20,758 nucleotides of DNA from Bacillota bacterium (GCA_023412845.1 JAEZRH010000098.1:1-20758); one strand, 5' to 3'; positions 1 through 6,944 are shown, numbered from the stretch's first letter. Notes: a model not told the origin generated them from the sequence alone. Program-made: numbers and translations.

Positions 1-160
1 GAACAACCCGAACAACCCGCTGGTCTCCGGCGCCACGGCCGCAAAACCGAACATGGTTTCCCCCGCGACGGCCGCAAAGCCGTGGAGCTCCGTCTCCCCC
101 GCAATGGAAACAGCGCAGAAAAGCTCGGTCTCACCGGACTACACGTGGAACTTCAAATAA
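1..160 (+). CDS. C-terminal fragment of an unidentified protein, truncated by window edge
   Basis: An open plus-strand frame (first full codon at base 2) runs in from the left edge and stops at TAA 158-160, giving the last 52 residues of a protein. The tail is low in complexity and rich in Ala, Ser, Pro, Asn and Lys. It opens with NNPNNP and holds two similar units (ATAAKPNMVSP and ATAAKPWSSVSP), then ends in DYTWNFK. Such tails are common after the catalytic domain of cell-wall or secreted proteins, but nothing here identifies the family. A strong terminator begins five bases after the stop, which supports this being a real gene end rather than a chance frame. The gene is convergent with kimA. 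Confidence 0.6.
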   Translation, partial: NNPNNPLVSGATAAKPNMVSPATAAKPWSSVSPAMETAQKSSVSPDYTWNFK

Positions 161-164
161 CTCA

Positions 165-201
165 GAATGCCCGGACGGAAACCCGCCCGGGCATTCTTTT
201 T
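165..201 (+). terminator. Rho-independent terminator of the left-edge gene
   Basis: A perfect 10-bp stem (GAATGCCCGG at 165-174 with CCGGGCATTC at 187-196) is followed at once by a run of five T (197-201). The T-run lies on the plus side, so it terminates the plus-strand gene ending at 160. It sits between convergent genes, but the minus-side tail is not T-rich, so it is only a weak terminator for kimA. Confidence 0.85.
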
Positions 202-215
202 CCACAGTCCGCCCG

Positions 216-2063
216 TCACTCGTTGAAAATAAACGGGATGGTGATGACCGCGACGTTGCGCATTCTGTAAAGAGAAGATTTCAGCCGCAGAGACGTCTGG
301 TTGTGAAGCGCGTTGTGCCACCACTTGGTGATGACGAACTGCGGCAGAACCACCGTGAGCATCTGGTGTTCCTGAAGCTGATGCTGGCGCCTGTCGATAT
401 GGGTAAGCAGCATCTCGTTGACGTTGCGGTAGGGCGCTTCCTCCACAATCAGCGGGAACCTCACGTTCAGCTGCTCATACTGGCGCCTGAGCCGGTCGGT
501 TTTGGCCTTGTCGGTGCTGATATGATAGATTTCGATGGTCCCGTTCAGGGAAATGGCGTAATTGAGCGCCTTGACGAACGACTTGTTTACCGACTGGATG
601 GGCAGTATGATGTAGTTTTTCAGCGGTTTGTCGACGATCAACTGCCGCCCGTCGTCCGGAATGACGAGGTCGTCGCGCACCTTGTTGTAGTGCCTGCGGA
701 CCATCAGCATCAGGATCACGAGCAGCGGGATCAGGATGAGGACAAGCCATGCGCCGTCGCGGAATTTGTTCGCCGCGACAATCACCGCCGTGACGGCCGT
801 CATGACGGCGCCGAAGCCGTTGATGAACGCCTTATGCTTCCAGTTGGGACCCTTTCGCGCGTGCCAGCGTTTGAACATGCCGGTCTGCGACAGCGTGAAG
901 GAAAGGAAGACGCCCACGGAATACAGCGGGATAAGCAGGTGCGTCTCGCCCCGGAATACGATCACCAGGATCGATGCGAGCATGAACAGCAACAGGATGC
1001 CGTTCGAAAAGGTCAGCCTTGTACCGCGGCTCGCAAACGTGCGGGCAACGAAGCCGTCTTTCGCAAGAAGCGAAAGCAGCAGCGGCAGATCGGCAAAGGC
1101 CGTGTTCGCCGCCATGATGAGGATCATCGCCGTCGTCACCTGGATGACGTAGAACATCACGCTGTTCTTGCCGAAAACGCTCATGGCGATCTGGGCGACC
1201 ACGGTCACGTCCGGATTGTAAGTGGTCTTATAAAGCGACGCCAGCAGGCAGACCCCGAGGAAAATGAAGAAAACCAGCGTTGCCAGAAGCATAAGGACCT
1301 TTTTCGCGCGCGGCTGGGACGGCTTCCGAAAATTCGGAATGCCGTTGCTCACGGCCTCCACGCCCGTCAGGGCCGTGCAGCCTGATGAAAATGCCTTCAG
1401 GATAAGGAAGACCGAAACATCCCTGACCTGCCCGCTCATCTGCGCCGGAACCGGCGCGGGGGCCGGGATCTGATGCAGCACGAGCGTCCTGACAAGGCCC
1501 GTGACGATCATGACCAGAATGGAAAAGATGAAGAGGTAGGTCGGCGTGCCGAACAGGTGGGACGACTCGCGGATCCCGCGCAGGTTGCCGATGGTCAGCA
1601 TCAGAATGAGCAGCAGCGTCAGCTCCACATGGTACGGCAGCAGTTCCGGGAATGCGGACGTGATGGCCGCGGTGCCGGCGCAGGTGCTGACCGCGACCGT
1701 AAGAACGTAGTCGATGGAAAGGGACGCCGCCGCCACAAGGCCGGGGACCTTGCCCAGGTTGTCCCCCGCGACGCTGTAGGAACCGCCGCCGTGCGGGTAA
1801 CAGTCGATGGTCTGCCGGTACGAAAAGACAAGAACCATCAGCAGGAGTACGATCGCCCCGGCGATGCCCATAAGAGGCCCGTAAGAGGCGGCGCCGAGCA
1901 CCGGCAGCAGAACGATGAGGATTTCTTCACTGGCGTATGCAACGGAGGATATGGCATCGCTGGAAAGGATCGGAAGGCCCCAGAGCACGGAAAACTTTTC
2001 CGTCTCGCTGTCCGCGCTTTTTATGGCCTTGCCGATCAGAATCGACTTGATTTTCTTTCGCAT
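216..2063 (-). CDS. kimA: KimA-type high-affinity potassium/proton symporter (APC superfamily)
   Basis: A 615-residue integral membrane protein. The N-terminus (RKKIKSILIGKAIKS, then LSSDAISSVAYASEEILI) and motifs such as SYRQTIDCYPHGGGSY, LKAFSSGCTALTGVEAVSN and AANTAFADLPLL closely follow Bacillus subtilis KimA (YdaO), which is nearly the same length. About twelve hydrophobic segments occupy roughly residues 25-455. A soluble C-terminal domain follows (about 460-615), ending in the family-like VITKWWHNALHNQTSLRL. In B. subtilis this transporter imports K+ with protons and is inhibited by c-di-AMP; the same is inferred here. It is the second gene of a pair, 56 bp after the UPF0104 gene. The start is an ATG; the nearest purine-rich stretch (GAGAGGG) lies about 13 bases upstream, a weak ribosome site. 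Confidence 0.88.
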   Translation of the reverse strand: MRKKIKSILIGKAIKSADSETEKFSVLWGLPILSSDAISSVAYASEEILIVLLPVLGAASYGPLMGIAGAIVLLLMVLVFSYRQTIDCYPHGGGSYSVAGDNLGKVPGLVAAASLSIDYVLTVAVSTCAGTAAITSAFPELLPYHVELTLLLILMLTIGNLRGIRESSHLFGTPTYLFIFSILVMIVTGLVRTLVLHQIPAPAPVPAQMSGQVRDVSVFLILKAFSSGCTALTGVEAVSNGIPNFRKPSQPRAKKVLMLLATLVFFIFLGVCLLASLYKTTYNPDVTVVAQIAMSVFGKNSVMFYVIQVTTAMILIMAANTAFADLPLLLSLLAKDGFVARTFASRGTRLTFSNGILLLFMLASILVIVFRGETHLLIPLYSVGVFLSFTLSQTGMFKRWHARKGPNWKHKAFINGFGAVMTAVTAVIVAANKFRDGAWLVLILIPLLVILMLMVRRHYNKVRDDLVIPDDGRQLIVDKPLKNYIILPIQSVNKSFVKALNYAISLNGTIEIYHISTDKAKTDRLRRQYEQLNVRFPLIVEEAPYRNVNEMLLTHIDRRQHQLQEHQMLTVVLPQFVITKWWHNALHNQTSLRLKSSLYRMRNVAVITIPFIFNE

Positions 2064-2119
2064 ATTTTACAGAGCACCCTCTCAAGACAGTCCTTAACGG
2101 CGCGCCGCATATCTTCGCG

Positions 2120-3172
2120 TCACGCCTGTGAAACCGCATCCTGGTTCAGCCGGAATCTTCTTTTTCCGGCCGCTACGATGAAAAAGCCGAAGAAAATATT
2201 CACATAATAGGTCGACACTCTCCACAGCGTTATTGCGGGCACGATCGCCGCCCCGAAAAACTCCTGGAAAAACAGGTAAAAGCCGCCTTCCATCCCGCCG
2301 GAAGAACCGGGAAGCGGCACAAACGTCGCCACCATCGTTACGAACGTATCCGCGGCGACCATCGTCAGCACGGACTCGCCCCTCAGTCCGAAGCTTCTGT
2401 ACACAAAATAAGAAATGAGACTCGCAGCCGTGATCTGCACTAGGGTCAGCAGGGACGCCCAAAGATACAAAAGGCCGGCTTTGCCCATCCGCCTCGAGCA
2501 GTCGTGGAAAACGATGAGCTGGCCGTGCACGCTGTCGTAGAACCTGCGGGACAGTTTTTTCATTTTGAGACGGTCGAGGATGCTTACGGCCGTTCGCAGC
2601 ACGGCGTCGGCGGCGCTTTCCTTCAGGATGAACAACAGCACCATCGCAATGAATACGGCGTTGGTCAGCAGACCGAACAGCGCCAGAAAGGAAAAGTTGC
2701 TGACACGCGTCTGGAAATACCGCAGCCGCAGCGAAATGAGGAACAGGGAGTACACAAGCATGGCCGCGTGGTGCACAAGCGATTTGACCCCGATGACGGA
2801 ACTCGCCTCGCCGGCGTCCATCCCCATTTTGGACATGTTGTAGATCTCCATCGGCTCGCCCATGCAAAAAGGGGTCAGCGCGCTGTAAAACAGCCCGACC
2901 ATGCCCACATAAAAGGACCGGCCGAACGTCCAGCGCCTGTCGATGTGCCGGCAGAACAGGTGCAGAACAAAACTTTCCAGCAGCCAGCCCGCAGCTACCC
3001 CGAACGCGATCCAGACGAGCCAGCCGCTTCGGAAGCGTTCGCCCGCATAGCGGAAATTGCGCATCCCGTCCTGCGTGGAAAGAAAGGCACCCAGAATCCC
3101 GAACGAAAGTGCGATGGTCAGAATGGAAAACAGGTTTTTCTTCAACCAGGACAAACACTTACGATATTGCAT
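2120..3172 (-). CDS. UPF0104 / lysylphosphatidylglycerol synthase-like TM-domain protein
   Basis: A 350-residue polytopic membrane protein with about eight hydrophobic segments. Features typical of the UPF0104/LPG_synthase_TM (YbhN, AglD2) family are visible: FYSALTPFCMGEPMEIYNMS near residue 95, and the late ATFVPLPGSSGGMEGGF loop near residue 285. The soluble GNAT-like domain of MprF is absent, so it is the membrane half only; family members without it act as flippases or have unknown function. The open frame extends 29 codons further, but the ATG at 3172 is preferred because GGAG sits five bases before it (ccggagatactATG). It lies upstream of kimA on the same strand and probably shares its transcript. 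Confidence 0.85.
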   Translation of the reverse strand: MQYRKCLSWLKKNLFSILTIALSFGILGAFLSTQDGMRNFRYAGERFRSGWLVWIAFGVAAGWLLESFVLHLFCRHIDRRWTFGRSFYVGMVGLFYSALTPFCMGEPMEIYNMSKMGMDAGEASSVIGVKSLVHHAAMLVYSLFLISLRLRYFQTRVSNFSFLALFGLLTNAVFIAMVLLFILKESAADAVLRTAVSILDRLKMKKLSRRFYDSVHGQLIVFHDCSRRMGKAGLLYLWASLLTLVQITAASLISYFVYRSFGLRGESVLTMVAADTFVTMVATFVPLPGSSGGMEGGFYLFFQEFFGAAIVPAITLWRVSTYYVNIFFGFFIVAAGKRRFRLNQDAVSQA

Positions 3173-3345
3173 AGTATCTCCGGAAAAGCAAATTCTTTCA
3201 AAAAGGTCACGCCGCCCCCGGAACTGCACCGACATTCCACCCTGGAGAGAGCGCGGCAAGGGGCCGTTTTTCCGCGCAGGGACAATTCCCCCGGCGAAAA
3301 ACCGCCGGGCGGCAAAACGGCATGAACACTTCTATTCAATGATAT
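3173..3345 (-). other. Leader of the UPF0104-kimA transcript with two hairpins
   Basis: About 170 bases separate the candidate promoter from the UPF0104 start. Read on the minus strand they can form CCCGGCG/CGCCGGG (3290-3309) and GCGCGG/CCGCGC (3251-3277), each with a T-rich loop. I looked for the c-di-AMP (ydaO) riboswitch that controls kimA in Bacillus and could not recognise its conserved core. No convincing terminator or anti-terminator pair is visible. Confidence 0.35.
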
Positions 3346-3348
3346 TGT

Positions 3349-3377
3349 AGTTTAGCATGGTTGAGGCAAGGTTTCAA
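3349..3377 (-). promoter_or_regulatory. Candidate sigma-A promoter of the UPF0104-kimA operon
   Basis: On the minus strand TTGAAA (3372-3377) is followed after exactly 17 bases by TAAACT (3349-3354). The -35 matches the consensus at five of six positions and the -10 at four of six. An overlapping TACAAT (3344-3349) is an alternative -10 but lacks a good -35. Confidence 0.4.
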
Positions 3378-3391
3378 GAGCAAATCAAATG

Positions 3392-3419
3392 TTTGACAAA
3401 TACGCCGGCGATTGTCAAA
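3392..3419. repeat. Inverted repeat upstream of the kimA operon promoter (possible operator)
   Basis: TTTGACAA (3392-3399) and TTGTCAAA (3412-3419) form a perfect 8-bp inverted repeat around a GC-rich centre containing GCCGGC. It ends 15 bases upstream of the candidate -35 of the UPF0104-kimA operon. It is downstream of the sigma-4-like gene but has no T-run, so an operator is more likely than a terminator. Confidence 0.35.
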
Positions 3420-3519
3420 AACATGAATAATTGTTTTAAACCTATAGTTTATTTTATAGCATGATTGATATCTTGCTCCCCACTGTTCCCTTAGGGGACG
3501 TAAAAGCGGACAGGAGCGT

Positions 3520-3822
3520 TCACCGACGGACCCTCGGGAAATAATACCCCAGGACCCTTGCAAGGCGCGCCCGCGCTTTTTTCAGATGTTTTGAAACAGT
3601 TGGTGCCGTGATGCCCAGACATTCCGCAACCTCGCCGACGCTTTTGCCCTCGCCGTAATGCAGGCGAACGCATTCGCGCTGGCGCCCGGTCAGTTCCCCG
3701 CGTTCCGCTTCCCGCAGGATGCGGAGCATCCTGCGGTGCTCGCCGCCGTCGTCTTTCGCCTGTGCCGGCAGAGGCAGGCGGTCGCCGAACAGATCAAGGC
3801 TTAAATCCGGTCCGCGCCTCAA
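3520..3822 (-). CDS. Small sigma-70 region-4-like helix-turn-helix protein
   Basis: About 100 residues. The C-terminal half, ELTGRQRECVRLHYGEG followed by VGEVAECLGITAPTVSKHLK, is a clear sigma region 4.2 / LuxR-like helix-turn-helix and ends in an Arg-rich tail. There is no region 2, so it cannot act as a full sigma factor; similar small proteins are phage- or element-type activators. The open frame extends to a GTG at 3831, but that codon abuts the GGGG of the ribosome site. The TTG at 3820-3822 lies eight bases after AAGGGG and is the better start. It overlaps the end of the preceding 75-residue gene by 29-38 bases, which implies translational coupling. Its target is unknown. Confidence 0.75.
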   Translation of the reverse strand: MRRGPDLSLDLFGDRLPLPAQAKDDGGEHRRMLRILREAERGELTGRQRECVRLHYGEGKSVGEVAECLGITAPTVSKHLKKARARLARVLGYYFPRVRR

Positions 3823-4021
3823 TACTTTCACCCCTTTTCACAAGTTCATTGCCTGTATGCAGGCATTCGAGATACATTTCGTTCAGCATGTAAATCCGCC
3901 GGTACAGCAGGATGGCGTCCTGGCCCGAAACGCGCTTCAGTTCCCTGCGCAGAGGTTCCAGGTACCGCCTCAGCATGGCGGCTTCCCGCAAATACTCCCG
4001 TCCCCAATTTCGATAATCCAC
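3794..4021 (-). CDS. Small helical protein of unknown function, paired with sigma-4-like HTH gene
   Basis: A 75-residue charged protein that reads as two amphipathic helices (YLREAAMLRRYLEPLRREL, then LLYRRIYMLNEMYLECLHTG), with no signal peptide or membrane segment. The GTG start is well supported by AAAGGAGG nine bases upstream. I do not recognise a named family. The gene overlaps the following HTH gene and its 5' flank carries the strong palindrome at 4040-4060, so it looks like the first gene of a small regulated operon. It may be a partner or modulator of the HTH protein (inference). Confidence 0.7.
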   Translation of the reverse strand: MDYRNWGREYLREAAMLRRYLEPLRRELKRVSGQDAILLYRRIYMLNEMYLECLHTGNELVKRGESIEARTGFKP

Positions 4022-4039
4022 TCTGCTCGTCCTCCTTTA

Positions 4040-4060
4040 ATATACACAATACGTGTATAT
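4040..4060. promoter_or_regulatory. Palindromic operator before the small-protein/HTH operon
   Basis: Perfect 8-bp inverted repeat ATATACAC/GTGTATAT with a 5-base centre (AATAC). The inner 13 bp (ACACAATACGTGT, 4044-4056) recur in reverse complement at 4217-4229 in the divergent XRE promoter. The site ends just upstream of the ribosome site of the 75-residue gene, so bound repressor would block transcription. No strong -35/-10 pair is visible for this side; TATTAT at 4059-4064 is a possible -10. The likely ligand is the XRE protein encoded at 4262 (inference). Confidence 0.65.
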
Positions 4061-4208
4061 AATAAGTAAAATTTTTCGCTACCCACACGGTGCAATCGCT
4101 GTTTTTTTATAGTAACACGTCATATTTCCAATATCAAGACGGAAATTACCCATTCTATCCCATGAGTATCAAAAACGGGACTCATGCCCGGCACGGGAAA
4201 ACCATCTC

Positions 4209-4237
4209 TTGTATCAACACGTATTGTGTGATATAAT
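4209..4237 (+). promoter_or_regulatory. XRE-immA promoter with operator between -35 and -10
   Basis: TTGTAT (4209-4214), 17 bases, then a perfect TATAAT (4232-4237). The core ACACGTATTGTGT (4217-4229), identical to the reverse complement of the core in the 4040-4060 palindrome, fills the spacer. This is a classic layout for autorepression. A further half-site ACACGT is at 4115-4120. The implied transcription start near 4244 decides the start codon of the XRE gene. Confidence 0.65.
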
Positions 4238-4261
4238 GTCGTGCAAAGGCAGGCGATCGTT

Positions 4262-4612
4262 ATGTTGAAAGACAGGATGAAGCATCTTCGTTCGGAACGC
4301 GGCCTGACGCAGGCCCAGCTTGCGCACATGCTCGGCGTTTCGCCTTCGGCGGTGGGAATGTACGAGCAGGGCAGGCGCGAACCCGACGCGCAGACGCTCA
4401 CCAGGCTGGCCGATATACTGCACTGCAGCACGGACGAGCTGCTGGGGGTCGAACCGCCTCACGAGGTCAGCGACGTAATCGACAGTTTCGCGCGCACGCT
4501 GGAGCGCCAGCCCGGCCTGATGTTCCACGGCGCGCCCATGACCGCGTCGGACCGCGAAAAGCTGGTCAATGCCATCCGTGTGGCGGCCGCCATCTCTTCC
4601 GGGAAAAAATAA
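4262..4612 (+). CDS. XRE-family transcriptional repressor (ImmR-like)
   Basis: A 116-residue protein. Residues 1-65 form a Cro/CI helix-turn-helix (LRSERGLTQAQLAHMLGVSP, SAVGMYEQGRREP, then LADILHCSTDELLG). The short C-terminal part (LMFHGAPMTASDREKLVNAI) is typical of stand-alone Firmicute XRE repressors paired with ImmA. The frame opens earlier with a GTG at 4241, but the -10 at 4232-4237 places the transcript start near 4244, so ATG 4262 is preferred, with AGG eight bases upstream. It is followed after 18 bp by the ImmA-type protease gene. Autorepression and repression of the divergent pair are inferred from the shared operators. Confidence 0.9.
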   Translation: MLKDRMKHLRSERGLTQAQLAHMLGVSPSAVGMYEQGRREPDAQTLTRLADILHCSTDELLGVEPPHEVSDVIDSFARTLERQPGLMFHGAPMTASDREKLVNAIRVAAAISSGKK

Positions 4613-4630
4613 ACCGGCGGTGACTCGAAA

Positions 4631-5086
4631 GTGAATCATATTTCGGACCTCGCACATCGCCTGACCCGCCGCTACGGGACTTCCTCGCCGTTCGAGCTCT
4701 GCGACTGCCTCGACATCCGCGTCCAGAGGCCGGAACTGCCCGAAGTGACCCGCGCGCTGTACTTCCAAACCGAAGCGGGGGATTCCATCATCCTGCTGAA
4801 CAGCGTTCTGGGCGAACCGGAAAGCCGGTACTGCTGCGCGCATGAATTGGGGCATATCCTGCTGCACCCGGGCATGAACGCGCAGATCATCTCCGACCTG
4901 ACCGACCTGTGCCTTCCCCGCTACGAACGGCAGGCGGACCTTTTCGCCGCCTGCCTGCTGATAGACCCGAACCTTGACGACTGGGCCCGCAGCTACGACC
5001 CGCTGTCCCTGCAGCAGATTGCCTGCCTTTCCGGCCTGCCGGAAAGCGTCGTGGGCCTGCGCTTTTCTCTTTTCAACAAAAAATGA
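4631..5086 (+). CDS. ImmA/IrrE-family metallopeptidase
   Basis: A 151-residue protein of the COG2856 family. The zinc site HELGH lies at residues 71-75 (CCAHELGHILLHPG), and ERQADLFAACLL at 99-110 supplies the likely third ligand, Glu99. The start is GTG at 4631, with a G-rich stretch (CGGCGG) about 11 bases upstream. In ICEBs1 the homologue ImmA cleaves the ImmR repressor, and in Deinococcus IrrE cleaves DdrO; both pairs are XRE plus protease, as here. The gene is 18 bp downstream of the XRE gene. The expected role is cleavage of that repressor under a stress signal, releasing the divergent operon (inference). Confidence 0.9.
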   Translation: MNHISDLAHRLTRRYGTSSPFELCDCLDIRVQRPELPEVTRALYFQTEAGDSIILLNSVLGEPESRYCCAHELGHILLHPGMNAQIISDLTDLCLPRYERQADLFAACLLIDPNLDDWARSYDPLSLQQIACLSGLPESVVGLRFSLFNKK

Positions 5087-5087
5087 C

Positions 5088-5116
5088 TTGCCGCCGCGGC
5101 GGAAAAGTGTTAGAAT
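5088..5116 (+). promoter_or_regulatory. Promoter of the small lipoprotein gene
   Basis: TTGCCG (5088-5093) and TAGAAT (5111-5116) are separated by 17 bases. The -35 overlaps the palindrome ccgccgcggcgg (5091-5102). The promoter starts one base after the immA stop, so the lipoprotein is probably transcribed on its own. Confidence 0.5.
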
Positions 5117-5146
5117 TGGCTTGCCACGCGGGGGAGGAATGAATCC

Positions 5147-5488
5147 ATGCTGAAAAAGGTCCTTGCGCTGCTGCTTACGCTGTTCCTGCTGCTGCCGGCG
5201 TTCGGCTGCCAGCCAGCAAAGCCCGCCGCCGCCGATGTGCTTGTAGGCACGTGGAAAGACAGCTACGGCCTGACGGAATATCAGTTCCAGTCGGGCGGAA
5301 AAATGAAAATCTCGGCGCTCAAGGTCGGGCCTTTAAAAGGCACTTTCAGCGGAACTTACACGACGGACGGCGATAAGATCACCATCCGTTACCGTGTTCT
5401 GGTAAAGGACGTTGTGGACACGTACACGTTCCGGATCGATGGAAACACCCTGTATCTGGACAAAAACACGTTCACCCGAAAGAAATAG
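5147..5488 (+). CDS. Small lipoprotein with DUF5640/lipocalin-like domain
   Basis: A 113-residue exported lipoprotein. The signal peptide MLKKVLALLLTLFLLLPAFG ends in the lipobox PAFGC with Cys21 as the lipidated residue. The mature part opens LVGTWKDSYGLTEYQFQSGG and continues with alternating beta strands (FSGTYTTDGDKITIRYRV, YTFRIDGNTLYLDK). That GTW...F...G.Y...G..I layout matches the DUF5640 / lipocalin-like group of small clostridial lipoproteins of unknown function. GGGGAGG (5131-5137) sits nine bases before the ATG. The gene ends at a bidirectional terminator. Confidence 0.8.
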   Translation: MLKKVLALLLTLFLLLPAFGCQPAKPAAADVLVGTWKDSYGLTEYQFQSGGKMKISALKVGPLKGTFSGTYTTDGDKITIRYRVLVKDVVDTYTFRIDGNTLYLDKNTFTRKK

Positions 5489-5534
5489 AAGCATGCGCCT
5501 TTCGGGCCTGCGGCCTTCACGATCAGCACAAACA

Positions 5535-5575
5535 AAAAACGGACGTACCCCGTGGGAAGGGTAGTCCGTTTTATT
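5535..5575. terminator. Bidirectional terminator between the lipoprotein and BTAD genes
   Basis: ACGGAC-TACCC and GGGTA-GTCCGT arms (5539-5550 and 5559-5570), with one bulged G, are flanked by A-rich sequence on the left (A6) and T-rich sequence on the right. It can therefore stop transcription in both directions, serving the lipoprotein gene on plus and the BTAD regulator on minus. Confidence 0.8.
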
Positions 5576-5696
5576 GCTTTATAAGAATCCAGCGACTGTA
5601 GTTATTACTTTTCTGATTCGGCTTAAGTACCACCGCGGGCTTGCGCGCGCGCGGCGGTACCCTCACGGCGGGCTGCACGTGCAGGTTCAGCCTGCC

Positions 5697-6899
5697 TCAG
5701 TCGAGGGGGGCAAGCTCGGCCTTCATCTCCACCTCGCCGCTGCGGCAGGAAAACCGGAAACTCTTCTCGATCCGCTCGACCACGCCCGCCGCGTCCTCGT
5801 ACGAAACGGAAGACAGAAGCACGAGGAACTGGGCGGAGCTGTACGAAGTGACCACATCCGCCGCCCGCAGGGTGGTGACGACCGCTTCCCGCAGTTTCCC
5901 CGCGGCGCGGTACATCGCATCGCCCGAGTCCGCTTCCGGCACGGCCTTGAGGGAAAACAGGGCGAGAAACGCCTTTATGCCCGTCCGCTGCGAAGTGCGC
6001 ATCTGCATGCGGTAAACCGTGCGGAAAAGGTCGTAATCGCAAAAAAGGGCCCCGGGGTCCCTCTGCTGTTCCCTCAGGTCGGCCTTGATCGCGTCCAGGT
6101 TCGTTTCCACGCAGCCGCCGCTGTTGACAAGCTGGCTGTAGAACGGCTGCAGCGCCGAAGAAATATCGACGTGGAACTTGCGAGCAAACAGCTCCTTTGC
6201 GAACATGTAGTGCGACAGCGCCTCGCTGCGTCTGCCGTCCCCCACGCAGGCCTGCAGCAGAAGCCTGTAGAAAAGCACCTCGTACGGCTGGCGCTGCAGA
6301 GCCTTCTGGCAGACCTCGTCCGCCTCCGCGTAATTCCGCATGGAGAATAAGATGTCGCACAAGTTCTCCACGCATTTTTTATAGATTTCCGCGTATTCGC
6401 CGGCCTTCTGCACGACCCACTCGTCATAGGAGGATTTCTCGAGAAAGGGCCCGACGTACAGCCCTACGGCCTCGCGGTAGTACGCCGCGCGTTGCTCCAC
6501 GTCGGTATGCGAGTTCTCGCCCCGGTAAAAAAACGCAAGGAACTGCTCGCTGTCGATCTCGCATTCGTACCGGTTGTTCCAGCGGTAGGTATCGTCTGCA
6601 AACTCGATAAACTGCAGCCGGCTGTTGCCGGAAAGCTCCTTCAGAAGACTTCTGGCCCTGTAGACAAGGTTTTTCAGCGCATTTTTTGGGTCGCCGCACA
6701 GATTGCCGTTCCAAAGGTCCGAGACCAGGGTATCGATGGACACCGCCTCGTGGCGGTGCACCAACAGATACTGCACAAGCAGCCATACACGCTTTGTATT
6801 TCCCTTGAAATTTGTAAATTTTTTGCCGTTGACCGATATGGAAAAATCACCGAACATGCGTACTTTGATCTTTGGGAGGACCATCCGTCTGACGTGCAA
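5697..6899 (-). CDS. BTAD (SARP-type) transcriptional regulator with degenerate GGDEF-like C-terminus
   Basis: A 400-residue cytoplasmic regulator. Residues about 10-105 form an OmpR/SARP winged helix (KIKVRMFGDFSISVNGKKF, then NALKNLVYRARSLLKEL). Residues about 115-260 form the helical bacterial transcriptional activation domain (YREAVGLYVGPFLEKSSYDEW, YAEADEVCQKALQRQPYEVLFYRLLL). The C-terminal ~110 residues (LREAVVTTLRAADVV, then SSAQFLVLLSS) resemble a nucleotide-cyclase GGDEF fold in which SSAQF stands where GGDEF would be, so catalysis is not expected. The frame opens with TTG 6899, which has AGGGGG nine bases upstream; an ATG at 6884 is the alternative but lacks a good ribosome site. 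Its target is not evident from neighbours. Confidence 0.8.
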   Translation of the reverse strand: MHVRRMVLPKIKVRMFGDFSISVNGKKFTNFKGNTKRVWLLVQYLLVHRHEAVSIDTLVSDLWNGNLCGDPKNALKNLVYRARSLLKELSGNSRLQFIEFADDTYRWNNRYECEIDSEQFLAFFYRGENSHTDVEQRAAYYREAVGLYVGPFLEKSSYDEWVVQKAGEYAEIYKKCVENLCDILFSMRNYAEADEVCQKALQRQPYEVLFYRLLLQACVGDGRRSEALSHYMFAKELFARKFHVDISSALQPFYSQLVNSGGCVETNLDAIKADLREQQRDPGALFCDYDLFRTVYRMQMRTSQRTGIKAFLALFSLKAVPEADSGDAMYRAAGKLREAVVTTLRAADVVTSYSSAQFLVLLSSVSYEDAAGVVERIEKSFRFSCRSGEVEMKAELAPLD

Positions 6900-6944
6900 C
6901 GCAACCCGCCCCCTGGAACGGAAATACTTACCAAGTTTACACTC

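Noticed and set aside
3173..3345. c-di-AMP (ydaO) riboswitch in front of the kimA operon
   Set aside because: Expected from Bacillus, but the conserved core could not be matched by eye; only two simple hairpins were seen.
3392..3419. Terminator of the sigma-4-like gene
   Set aside because: The inverted repeat has no following T-run beyond a few bases and lies ~100 bases past the stop; an operator fits better.
3520..5086. Prophage or integrative element boundaries around the XRE/ImmA module
   Set aside because: No integrase, excisionase, relaxase, tRNA gene or direct-repeat att pair was found in the window.
5627..5660. T-box-like hairpin (GGTGGTAC) after the BTAD gene
   Set aside because: GTACCGCCGC/GCGGTGGTAC forms a stem on the minus strand, but the 14-base T-box motif, a specifier stem and a downstream synthetase gene are all missing.
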